In this document: piece after piece, positions 17,209 to 24,806 of the stretch
Position numbering within the stretch: the stretch's first letter is position 1
How the letters are laid out: each line of letters starts with the position of its first letter
DNA from: SZUA-521 sp041738285
Lineage (GTDB): Bacteria; Pseudomonadota; Gammaproteobacteria; Pseudomonadales; Azotimanducaceae
Reading direction: 5' to 3'
Assembly (NCBI GenBank): GCA_041738285.1
Contig: JBGSQB010000134.1
Location: forward strand, 1 to 34,017
Length of the DNA stretch: 34,017 bases
Translations under genes and position numbers: made by a program
The notes under the pieces: generated by a model
Told to the model about the DNA's origin: nothing
Seen by the model: the letters and a program-made list of their open reading frames with translations, nothing else
The model's database searches: none

Positions 17209-17238
17209 GGAAATGGGGGACAGTGATCCCATTTCCCC
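17209..17238. repeat. REP hairpin with GGACAGTGAT loop, single copy
   Basis: GGAAATGGG (17209-17217) pairs perfectly with CCCATTTCC (17228-17236) around the 10-base loop GGACAGTGAT. It begins at the base after the TGA of the glutamate synthase-like gene, and 19 bases separate it from the end of the convergent SDR gene. The same loop on a slightly different stem occurs twice, in inverted orientation, at 31476-31581. It may serve as a 3' hairpin for both convergent transcripts. Confidence 0.75.
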
Positions 17239-17257
17239 AGATCATGCCCCTCGATGG

Positions 17258-18028
17258 TCAGCGGCACATCACGGATCCACCGCACACGGTGATCGCCTGG
17301 CCGGTGATATAGGAACTCGCATCGGAAGCAAGAAACACGGCGACCCCGGCGAGTTCCTCCGGCTCGCCGATACGGCCGAGGGGATTTCGCATGTTGAACT
17401 GCTTCTCCGCTTCTTCGTTGTCCCACAGCGCGCGGGCGAATTCGGTGCGGATGAGGCCCGGGCAGATTGCGTTGACGCGCACGCCGCGCTTGCCGTACTC
17501 CAGCGCTAGGTTGCGCACCAGCGCCAGGTCGGCGGTTTTGGAGATGTTGTAGGTGCCGAGCACCTCCGATGGACCGAACGCCGCAGTGGACGAGGTGATC
17601 ATGATCGAGCCTTTTTTCTTGGCGACCATATCCGGCAGCACCATGTGCGCGAGCCAGTGATTCGATTTCACGTTGCTCGCCATGATCTTGTCGAAGGCGG
17701 AGTCGGGAATCTCGGCCGACGGTCCATAGAACGGATTGACGCCTGCGTTGCCGACGAGGATGTCGACAGGCCCAAGCGATGTGTGGGTGAAGTCGATCAA
17801 CGCCTGCAACTGTTCCTTGTAGCCGATGTTGCAGGCGAAAGGCATAGCGCGACGCTCGCCAACGCGTGTGTTGATCGTCTCGCATGCAGCTTCGCATTGA
17901 TCGAGCTTGCGGCTCGACACGACGACCTTTGCGCCGTGATCGGCCAGTGCATTGGCCATCACCAGCCCCATGCCTTTGGATGCCCCTGTGAGGACGGCGA
18001 CCCGTCCATTCAAATCGAACAGTCCCAT
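17258..18028 (-). CDS. Short-chain dehydrogenase/reductase (SDR)
   Basis: This is a 256-residue classical SDR. The cofactor motif is T14-G-A-S-K-G-M-G21, NAG is at 94-96, and the catalytic residues are S147, Y160 and K164 (YNISK). The C-terminal PGLIRTEF and SSYITGQAITVCGG blocks are those of the FabG-like cluster; CGG replaces the usual DGG. It should catalyse NAD(P)H-linked oxidation or reduction of a hydroxy/keto substrate in the cytoplasm. GGAGA upstream of the ATG at 18028 supports the start. It is divergent from the MFS carrier and crotonase genes (60 bases apart), and together they look like a small catabolic module, with this enzyme possibly acting on a hydroxyacyl-CoA. The exact substrate is unknown. 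Confidence 0.92.
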   Translation of the reverse strand: MGLFDLNGRVAVLTGASKGMGLVMANALADHGAKVVVSSRKLDQCEAACETINTRVGERRAMPFACNIGYKEQLQALIDFTHTSLGPVDILVGNAGVNPFYGPSAEIPDSAFDKIMASNVKSNHWLAHMVLPDMVAKKKGSIMITSSTAAFGPSEVLGTYNISKTADLALVRNLALEYGKRGVRVNAICPGLIRTEFARALWDNEEAEKQFNMRNPLGRIGEPEELAGVAVFLASDASSYITGQAITVCGGSVMCR

Positions 18029-18088
18029 GCGTGTCTCCGCTGTGTTGTCTGGTAGTCTGGCGTCGATCTTAACGCAGGGGAGGAGCGT

Positions 18089-19669
18089 GTGACCGACGAC
18101 CGCGATGTGGGCGGCCGTTACGCCAAATATGTGCTTGGCGTACTGGTGATCGTGTACGTATTCAATTTCATCGATCGCCAGATCCTGTCGATTCTTGCCG
18201 AAGAGATCAAAGCGGACCTCGGTATCTCGGATGCGGACATCGGCTTTCTGTACGGTACCGCATTCGCCATCTTCTACGCCGTGTTCGGCATTCCGCTCGG
18301 CAAGCTCGCCGACGTGTGGAACCGCGGGCGCCTGATCAGCGTGGGCCTTGCGTTCTGGAGCACGATGACGGCGCTGTCGGGCACTGCTAAATCGTTCACT
18401 TCGCTCGCGGTGTACCGGTTCGGTGTCGGCATTGGCGAGGCGAGCGCAACGCCGGCGGCATTCTCGCTGCTATCGGACTACTTTCCACCGCGCCTGCGCG
18501 CCACCGCGCTCGCAATCTATTCGAGCGGCATCTACATCGGTGCGGGAATTGGACTCTTCATCGGCGGCGTCGTCGTTGAAGGGTGGCGCGATGCGTATCC
18601 GGACCCGGCACTTGCGCCCTTCGGCATCAGGCCGTGGCAGGCTGCGTTCTTCGTGGTCGGTCTGCCGGGTCTGCTGATGGCGATCTGGGTTGCGACCCTG
18701 CGCGAGCCGCGGCGCGGCATGAGCGAAGGCATTACCGTCGCCCGTGAACCGCGACCGTTTGCCGCGGCGGGCCGCGAGTTCATGGCGGTGCTGCCGCCGT
18801 TGACGCTGATCTCGGTGGCACGTCTTGGCCAACGCGCGCTCTTGATCAACGTTGGCGCGGCAATTGGAATCGCTGCGCTCGCGATCGGGTTGACGCAGTG
18901 GCTCGGCAGTCCCGTGCAATGGACTGCGCTGGGGATTGGCGTGTATGCCGCCGTGTCCTGGACGCAAAACCTCGCCGCGCGCGACCCCGCGACATTCTCG
19001 ATGATGTTCTCGTCGCGCGCCATGCGCTGCATGCTGGTTGGCATTCCCTTCATGTCGTTCGTGACCTACGGCGTCGGCTTCTGGGCGCCGCCGTTTCTGC
19101 TGCGCGTGCACAATGTGGATCTGGCATCAGCGGCGACATTCCTTGGGCTGTCGAGTGCGCTGGGTGGATGGATCGGGGTCACCATGGGTGGCGTGCTGGC
19201 CGATCGCTTCCGCCACGTCAGCGCGAATGCCCGACTTTATGTCGCCGCAAGTGTGCCGATCGTCTCGCTGCCGGCGGGCGTCTGGTTTCTCTACACCGAC
19301 AACCTGTGGATCGCGTACGGCTGTAATTTCGTATTCAGCATTGCGTCACCGATGTGGATCGGACCGGCGGCGAGCACGGTCAATGATCTGGTGATGCCGC
19401 GTATGCGCGCCGTTGCGTCAGCCTTTTATCTCTTGATGGTCACGTTCATCGGCCTCGCTCTGGGACCGTACACGATCGGCCAGGTAAGTGATGCGCTGTT
19501 CGCCGCCGGCATGGACAGCGGTGATGCACTGCGGTTGGGTATGCTTGTCGGCCTCGGCGCGTTTCTCATTGCCGTCACATTCGTGTTGCTTGCCATGCGT
19601 TACCTGCCAGCCGACGAGGCATCGCGCCTGGAACGGGCGCGAGCCGCCGGCGAACGCATCGATTCATAG
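18089..19669 (+). CDS. MFS transporter, spinster-like
   Basis: The 526-residue inner-membrane carrier has about 12 membrane spans. FIDRQILSILAEEIKADLGISD, PLGKLADVWNRGRLIS and FGVGIGEASATPAAFSLLSDYFP (here only named by their key parts: IDRQ in span 1, the G-x-LAD-x-x-x-R-x-x loop 2-3 motif, and GIGEA in span 4) are typical of the spinster group of the major facilitator superfamily. Such carriers often lie beside CoA-linked catabolic enzymes and import organic acids or lipids. The start is a GTG (18089) preceded by GGGGAGGAG. Its TAG stop (19667-19669) overlaps the Shine-Dalgarno AGGAGG (19668-19673) of the following crotonase gene, so the two are tightly linked. The substrate is unknown. Confidence 0.9.
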   Translation: MTDDRDVGGRYAKYVLGVLVIVYVFNFIDRQILSILAEEIKADLGISDADIGFLYGTAFAIFYAVFGIPLGKLADVWNRGRLISVGLAFWSTMTALSGTAKSFTSLAVYRFGVGIGEASATPAAFSLLSDYFPPRLRATALAIYSSGIYIGAGIGLFIGGVVVEGWRDAYPDPALAPFGIRPWQAAFFVVGLPGLLMAIWVATLREPRRGMSEGITVAREPRPFAAAGREFMAVLPPLTLISVARLGQRALLINVGAAIGIAALAIGLTQWLGSPVQWTALGIGVYAAVSWTQNLAARDPATFSMMFSSRAMRCMLVGIPFMSFVTYGVGFWAPPFLLRVHNVDLASAATFLGLSSALGGWIGVTMGGVLADRFRHVSANARLYVAASVPIVSLPAGVWFLYTDNLWIAYGCNFVFSIASPMWIGPAASTVNDLVMPRMRAVASAFYLLMVTFIGLALGPYTIGQVSDALFAAGMDSGDALRLGMLVGLGAFLIAVTFVLLAMRYLPADEASRLERARAAGERIDS

Positions 19670-19679
19670 GAGGCTTTTG

Positions 19680-20483
19680 ATGAGTTACTCAGGTTACCAA
19701 CGCCTGTCGTTCGACTATCCGCTGCCGCGGGTGTTGCGCATCACGTTCGATCGCCCGGAGCGTTACAACGCGCTGGATGCGGTGGGACACAAGGAGATCA
19801 CCTACGTCTGGCAGGAAGTCGATGCCGACCCGGATGTCGACTGCGTGATCGTCACCGGCCGCGGCAAGGCGTTCTCCGCCGGCGGCGATTTCGAGATGAT
19901 CGAGAAGATGCGCGGTGACTTCACCACGCTTGCGCAGACCTGGAAGGAGGCGAGAGACCTCGTCTACAACGTAATCAACTGCAACAAGCCGACCATCTCG
20001 GCGATCAACGGTCCCGCGGTTGGTGCCGGCCTCGTGGTTGCGCTGCTGTGCGACATCTCGATTGCGGCTCGATCCGTTCGCATCACCGATGGCCACACGC
20101 GCCTTGGCGTTGCGGCGGGCGATCATGCGGCCATCATCTGGCCGCTGCTGTGCGGAATGGCCAAGGCCAAATACTACCTGATGACGTGCGACCAGCTTTC
20201 CGGCGAGGAAGCCGAACGCATCGGTCTCGTTTCGCTGTGCGTGGACGACGCGCAGCTGGAAGCGAAGTCGTTCGAGGTCGCCGCCAAGCTGACCGCGGGC
20301 GCGCCAAGCGCGATTCGGTGGACCAAATACGCGCTCAACAACTGGTTGCGTCAGGCTGGACCCATTTACGACGCGTCCACCGCCTTGGAGATGCTGGGCT
20401 TCATGGGGCCGGAGTCGGGCGAGGGCCTGGCCGCGCTCAAGGAGAAGCGCCCGCCGAAGTTTCCGCCGGGCTCACCCGTGTGA
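19680..20483 (+). CDS. Enoyl-CoA hydratase/isomerase (crotonase) family protein, atypical active site
   Basis: This 267-residue crotonase-fold protein has the oxyanion-hole blocks AFSAGGD (64-70) and GPAVGAGL (111-118), so acyl-CoA or CoA-thioester binding is expected. By eye alignment to rat mitochondrial hydratase, both catalytic glutamates are missing: V119 stands at the E144 position and H139 at the E164 position, while D148 lies nearby in AAGDHAA. It is therefore unlikely to be a classical hydratase; isomerase, hydrolase or C-C bond-cleaving activity is possible, as in other crotonases with an aspartate. The ATG at 19680 has an excellent AGGAGG 6 bases upstream. Its TGA overlaps the GTG of the PLD lipoprotein gene (20480-20483). 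With the MFS carrier and divergent SDR it forms the catabolic-looking part of the operon. Confidence 0.88.
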   Translation: MSYSGYQRLSFDYPLPRVLRITFDRPERYNALDAVGHKEITYVWQEVDADPDVDCVIVTGRGKAFSAGGDFEMIEKMRGDFTTLAQTWKEARDLVYNVINCNKPTISAINGPAVGAGLVVALLCDISIAARSVRITDGHTRLGVAAGDHAAIIWPLLCGMAKAKYYLMTCDQLSGEEAERIGLVSLCVDDAQLEAKSFEVAAKLTAGAPSAIRWTKYALNNWLRQAGPIYDASTALEMLGFMGPESGEGLAALKEKRPPKFPPGSPV

Positions 20484-22024
20484 AGCAAAGCGCATCCGTA
20501 CTCCTGCTGCTCCTGCTGCTCCTGTGCGGCAGCTGTGTTTCGCTGCCGGAGCGCGAAGCCGCGACACCGTCAACGCGGTTCGCGCAGCCTGAAGAGACGG
20601 CTCTCGGTCGAATCGCCATCGAAGCCGCAAGGGAACGCGCCGGACTGACTGGCGTGCGCGTACTCGAAGGCGGCTACGATGCCTTCATCGAGCGCGCTGC
20701 GTTGATCGAATCGGCCCAGCGCACCATCGACGCGCAGTACTACATCTGGAACAGCGATCGCACGGGCCGCTATCTCGCCGCCCGAATTCATGCGGCGGCG
20801 GAACGCGGTGTGCGCGTGCGACTGTTGATCGACGACATCAACGTTGCTGGCCGTGATGCGGTGCTGGCGGCGCTCGATTCCCATCGGAACATCGAACTGA
20901 GAATCTACAATCCGTTTGCGGCTCGCAGCGGTGTGAGAAAGACGCTCGGCTTTCTGCGCGAGTGGGCACGGTTGAACCGGCGCATGCACAACAAGTCGTT
21001 CGCGGTGGATGGCGCAGTGGCCATCGTCGGCGGCCGCAACATTGGCGATGAGTACTTCGATGCATCGACGACGTTCAACTTCAGCGATCGTGATGTCGTC
21101 ACGACGGGTCCGGTCGTGGATGCGGTCGGCGCAATGTTCGATCAATTCTGGAACAGTGACCTCGCCTTTTCAGTGTCGCAGCTCGCAAGCGATCGGTTGT
21201 CCGACACCGCGATCGATGAACTGATCGCCGGCGCCAACGAGATGGCGAAGCCGCTCACCGACATTGGATTTCAGTTGCCGGTTGGCGAGCGGGCCGGCAC
21301 GACGCGGTTCAAAGACTCGCTGGCACGTGCGGTGTGGGCGCCTGTGCGCCTGGTTCATGATGCGCCTCCAGATGCCAACGACATTCGCGCGGGCGATGAG
21401 TTGCAACCCAGCGCGCTGGCTTTCGGCGAGCTGGTGCGAGCTACTAAGGAAGAACTACTGATCGAATCGGCCTATCTCGTGCTCGATGACCGCAGCCTGG
21501 CCGGTATCAAGACATTGATCGACGATGGCGTGCACGTGGTCGCGCAGACGAATTCACTCGCCTCCAACGACGTGACGGCGAACCATGCGGCCTACGCACG
21601 CAGACGCAAGGCGATTCTCGACAGCGGCATTGAGCTGTACGAGTTGCGCCCGGATGCACCGGCTTGCGCAAAGCTCGTGGTGATCGGCTGCGATGTCGCG
21701 CGTGAATTCGGGTTGCACGCAAAGTCCTTCGTGTTCGACCGCCGCACAGTCTGGGTAGGTTCATTCAATCTCAATCTGCGCTCGGCATATCTGAACGCCG
21801 AAGCGGGCATGATCATCGACAGTCCCGAGCTCGCCGCGCGCATCGCCACGGCGATTGTCGAAAGCACACAGCACGACAACAGCTGGCGCGTGCGGCTCGA
21901 AGGTGACCGTGTGCGATGGTCGTCAGCCGATGGTGAAACGTTCACGCATGAGCCGGAGTCGAGCTGGATGCGGCGCATGATGGTGGCGATGATTGCCGCG
22001 CTGCCGTTGGAGAAATACCTTTAG
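20480..22024 (+). CDS. Phospholipase D family lipoprotein, cardiolipin synthase C-like
   Basis: The 514-residue protein has a hydrophobic leader of consecutive leucines followed by CGSC, a plausible though imperfect lipobox with the acylated cysteine near residue 20, so it is likely a membrane-bound lipoprotein. Two HKD motifs make a full PLD active site: H170-x-K172-x4-D177 followed by GGRN, and H413-x-K415-x4-D420 followed by GSFN. The layout and YYIWNSDRTGR block match the ClsC/YmdC group that makes cardiolipin from phosphatidylglycerol and phosphatidylethanolamine. The start is GTG at 20480, in a 4-base GTGA overlap with the crotonase stop; an upstream extension of the frame lies within that gene and was rejected. 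No ymdB homologue is beside it. Confidence 0.9.
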   Translation: MKQSASVLLLLLLLLCGSCVSLPEREAATPSTRFAQPEETALGRIAIEAARERAGLTGVRVLEGGYDAFIERAALIESAQRTIDAQYYIWNSDRTGRYLAARIHAAAERGVRVRLLIDDINVAGRDAVLAALDSHRNIELRIYNPFAARSGVRKTLGFLREWARLNRRMHNKSFAVDGAVAIVGGRNIGDEYFDASTTFNFSDRDVVTTGPVVDAVGAMFDQFWNSDLAFSVSQLASDRLSDTAIDELIAGANEMAKPLTDIGFQLPVGERAGTTRFKDSLARAVWAPVRLVHDAPPDANDIRAGDELQPSALAFGELVRATKEELLIESAYLVLDDRSLAGIKTLIDDGVHVVAQTNSLASNDVTANHAAYARRRKAILDSGIELYELRPDAPACAKLVVIGCDVAREFGLHAKSFVFDRRTVWVGSFNLNLRSAYLNAEAGMIIDSPELAARIATAIVESTQHDNSWRVRLEGDRVRWSSADGETFTHEPESSWMRRMMVAMIAALPLEKYL

Positions 22025-22051
22025 CGCGCCGTCGCGCGCGCAGGAGGCGTG

Positions 22052-22843
22052 ATGACGAAGAGCAAGCTCAAGGCAGGCAAGACGATTGATGATGCGGTGC
22101 GAGAAGTGTGCCTGGCACTGCCGGAAACCCATGAAGTGATGTCACGTGGCTCGCCTGATTTTCGTATCGTCGGTGGTAAGACGTTTGCCACCTACGTGCT
22201 CAATCACCACGGTGACGGCCGGGTTGCGCTCTGGCTGGCCGCGGCGCCCGGCGCGCAGCAGTTTCATGTCGAGCGCGGTCCCAAGCACTACTTCGTGCCG
22301 CCCTACGTTGGCCCGAAAGGCTGGCTTGGGGTGAATCTCGATACGGGGCTCGATTGGCAGAAGGTGGCGGATCGCGTGCGCGAGGCGTACATTGCGGTAG
22401 CGCCGCGACAGTTGGCCGAGGCGGTGCCGAAGGCGAGCAAAATCGTGCCGCCGACGGCGACGGTCGATCCCGAAGCCTTCGACCCGATGAGCGCGCCGCA
22501 TGTGAAGAAGGTTGTCGGCAGACTCGAAAAGGCGTGCCTGGCGTTCCCGGAAACCAGCGCGGGTCTGCAATTCGGCAATCCGGTGTGGCGGGTGGGCAAG
22601 AAGGTGTTTTGTCAGGCGTATCGATATACGGGCCGGCTGCAACTCGCGTTCTGGGTGGGTGCGGATCTTCAGGACATGTTGACCCTCGATGAGCGCTTCA
22701 CTGTGCCTGCGTACATGGGCCACAACGGCTGGATTGCGCTCGATGCCGAGACTGGCGTCGAATGGAAAGAAGTGCAGGGCTTGCTGGATGGCAGTTATCG
22801 CCACTTCGCGTTGAAGCGGATGTTGAAGGCGCTGGACGGCTGA
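22052..22843 (+). CDS. Tandem MmcQ/YjbR-fold protein
   Basis: The 263-residue protein contains two copies of the MmcQ/YjbR domain (about 10-118 and 145-260). Each copy has the LPET/FPET helix, a G-x-P-x-(F/W)-R-V-G-x-K-x-F strand, and a W-x-(G/A)-L-D/N-x-x-T-G block near its end, so the gene arose by internal duplication; single-domain members are about 110-130 residues. The fold is CyaY-like and thought to bind DNA or small ligands, but function is not established. AGGAGG at 22042-22047 lies 4 bases before the ATG at 22052; a GTG at 22049 is only one base from it and less likely. Such proteins often lie beside AraC/GyrI-type regulators, as here: the next start is 4 bases after this stop. Confidence 0.85.
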   Translation: MTKSKLKAGKTIDDAVREVCLALPETHEVMSRGSPDFRIVGGKTFATYVLNHHGDGRVALWLAAAPGAQQFHVERGPKHYFVPPYVGPKGWLGVNLDTGLDWQKVADRVREAYIAVAPRQLAEAVPKASKIVPPTATVDPEAFDPMSAPHVKKVVGRLEKACLAFPETSAGLQFGNPVWRVGKKVFCQAYRYTGRLQLAFWVGADLQDMLTLDERFTVPAYMGHNGWIALDAETGVEWKEVQGLLDGSYRHFALKRMLKALDG

Positions 22844-22847
22844 GGTC

Positions 22848-23777
22848 GTGGCGACGGGTGTATCGTCTTCCCGAACGCGCAGTGTCGATCACGAACGCCG
22901 CATGCACCTCGTCCTGGCATACATCGATCAGCATCTGGACGGGCCGCTCGATCTTGGGGAGTTGGCGGGCGTCGCGAGCTATTCATCGTTCCACTTTCAC
23001 CGCCTGTTCGGTGCCTGGGCCGGCGAGCGGCTCGGTGACTACCTGCGGCGCCGACGGCTGGAGATGGCGGCGGTGCGATTGAGCTCTCAGCCGGACACGA
23101 CGGTGCTTGCGGTGGCGATGGCCGTGGGGTTCAGCTCCGGGGAGGCATTTTCCCGGGCGTTCAAGGAGCACTTTGGCGCCGCCCCCTCGGCGTGGCGCGC
23201 GGCTGCAATTCGCAATCCCGATCAGGTGCTGCGCAAGCTGGGTCATGCTCGCCGAATCCGTTCCGCGGAAGATGGCCGCGAGTCAGTCACCGAGGCCAGT
23301 ATTCCCATGAACGTATCCGTCATCGACCGCACACCGCGGCGCGTCACCTACCTGCGCCGCACCGGCGCCTACGGCGAAGGGCTGTCGATTTTCTGGCAGG
23401 AAGACGTCTATCCGTGGATGGTGAGGCACGACCTGCTCGGCGCGCCGCGCTACGGCATCAGCCTCGATGATCCAAGCATCACCGCCCCCGCGCAGTGTCG
23501 ATACGACGCCTGCGTGGAGATCGCTGCGGACCGTAAATTGCCGCGTGACATCCTGACCGCCACGATCCCGGGTGGCCGCTATGCGGTGGTCGAGTTCGAA
23601 GATACCGTCGAGGCGATGGCACCCGTATGGGATGCGCTATTGCGCGACTGGCTGCCCGGCAGCGGCTTTCAGCTCGATGCCCGGCCCATGTTCGAGTATT
23701 ACGCGAGCGACGCGACCTACCACCCGGACACGGGCGTCATGCAGTGCGAGATCTGCATTCCCGTCGCACCCGCTTGA
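22848..23777 (+). CDS. AraC family regulator with C-terminal GyrI-like effector domain
   Basis: This 309-residue protein has an AraC double helix-turn-helix at the N-terminus (about 18-118, with SFHFHRLFGAW in the first and GFSSGEAFSRAFKEHFG in the second recognition region) and a GyrI-like/SRPBCC-type ligand domain (about 150-309). This domain order is that of the Rob/MarA-like regulators that sense small, often toxic, molecules through the GyrI pocket. The start is GTG (22848) with GAGGT just upstream. It is the last gene of the run that begins with the MFS carrier and could autoregulate it. Its TGA (23775-23777) is the first three bases of a 55-bp inverted repeat arm. Confidence 0.92.
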   Translation: MATGVSSSRTRSVDHERRMHLVLAYIDQHLDGPLDLGELAGVASYSSFHFHRLFGAWAGERLGDYLRRRRLEMAAVRLSSQPDTTVLAVAMAVGFSSGEAFSRAFKEHFGAAPSAWRAAAIRNPDQVLRKLGHARRIRSAEDGRESVTEASIPMNVSVIDRTPRRVTYLRRTGAYGEGLSIFWQEDVYPWMVRHDLLGAPRYGISLDDPSITAPAQCRYDACVEIAADRKLPRDILTATIPGGRYAVVEFEDTVEAMAPVWDALLRDWLPGSGFQLDARPMFEYYASDATYHPDTGVMQCEICIPVAPA

Positions 23778-23912
23778 CGCGGTCATTCGCCCCGGAGCTG
23801 GTATCTAGCCCCGCAGCACCAGCGCATCACGGAGACCGTTTTGGCATACCGAACTGCTGATGCGCTAGTGCTCCGGGGCTAGATACCAGCTCCGGGGCGA
23901 ATGACCGCGTCA
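23775..23912. repeat. Long near-perfect inverted repeat spanning two convergent stop codons
   Basis: Arms 23775-23829 and 23858-23912 (55 bases each) are complementary at 53 of 55 positions, with a 28-base central loop. The outermost bases are TGA on each strand and form the stop codons of both convergent genes, the AraC regulator and the DUF2785 protein. The arm contains GCCCCGGAGCTGGTA, shared with the compound repeat at 10079-10148, so it belongs to a dispersed family. The arrangement is that of a REPIN or small MITE; RNA from either strand would fold into a very long hairpin that could terminate or stabilise both messages. Confidence 0.9.
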
Positions 23913-24806
23913 GCCGCCGTCCGCCATCATGCGTTCGACGGCGCGGGTGAGATGCAGAGAGAAGACCGCATCGGCGTCGGTGTCGCCGAGGCGGGCGAGG
24001 AACAGCAGGCCCAGCAGAAAGGCGCGGGTGTTGTGACGTCGCGCGAGACTCGCTTCGTCACCCCACACGTCGGCCCAGCTCGACAGCGGCGCAGGGTCGA
24101 CAAGCGCATCGATCCATGCTGCCCAGTCTGCTTCGACGAGCAGACCCGAACGATGGAGATAGAAGGCCGCGCGGCCGAGGCGGTCCGGTTCACCGAACAC
24201 GTAGGAGACGCCCGCCGGCGCGATTTGTGACGTCACGGCGGTGCGTAGGGCCTGGATCTGACTGGCATCGAGTGCGGGGTTGGCGGCCAGTTGCAGCACG
24301 AGGTCGGCGCCGTGCGCCACACCGTGACGCCAACCGGTCACGGGATCGAAGCCGCGATAGTCGGTGACGGTGCTGAGATAGTCGACGGCTGCAGCGACGA
24401 GACCCGCGCGCACCGCGGGACTGAACACCGGCTTCATGCGGTCGCTGCGGGCCACTTCGGCGAGGATCAGCGCGGCGAATGGCTGCGTGAACCCGAGCGC
24501 GTCCGCTGCGGTCAGCGCGATTTGCAGCCGCGCGTTCAACTGTTCGACGGTGGCGGGTGCCAGCGCATCGGTACGCAGCCAATGGCTGATCGCTTCGAAC
24601 ACTACGCCGTCACGGATGGTGGGATCGGGATCACCCAGGCATGACAGGAGCGCAGTGGCCCAGGTGTCGGGCGTGCCGGCCGATGGTATGAAGCCATTGG
24701 CCTTCATGACCAAGAGATCCGCGCGATCGGTGCCGGTTGGTGGGCAGGGCTCGGCCGCCACGACGGCGCTGACAGTGGTCAACAGAATCGCAACGAAACG
24801 TTTCAT
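23910..24806 (-). CDS. DUF2785 family exported protein
   Basis: The 298-residue protein has a signal peptide (MKRFVAILLTTVSAVVAA) and an all-helical domain fitting DUF2785: RGFDPVTGWRHGVAHGADLV (about 163-182) is the conserved G-W-x-H-x-x-A-H-x-A-D block, and GWRHGVAHGAD contains paired histidines that could bind metal. Function is unknown. The ATG at 24806 overlaps the CoA-transferase TGA as ATGA and has GAGGCG upstream; a second in-frame ATG at 24818 would add four residues. Export distinguishes it from the cytoplasmic CoA-transferase it is coupled to, so a shared pathway is not obvious. Its TGA (23912-23910) is the end of the long inverted repeat. Confidence 0.8.
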   Translation of the reverse strand: MKRFVAILLTTVSAVVAAEPCPPTGTDRADLLVMKANGFIPSAGTPDTWATALLSCLGDPDPTIRDGVVFEAISHWLRTDALAPATVEQLNARLQIALTAADALGFTQPFAALILAEVARSDRMKPVFSPAVRAGLVAAAVDYLSTVTDYRGFDPVTGWRHGVAHGADLVLQLAANPALDASQIQALRTAVTSQIAPAGVSYVFGEPDRLGRAAFYLHRSGLLVEADWAAWIDALVDPAPLSSWADVWGDEASLARRHNTRAFLLGLLFLARLGDTDADAVFSLHLTRAVERMMADGG

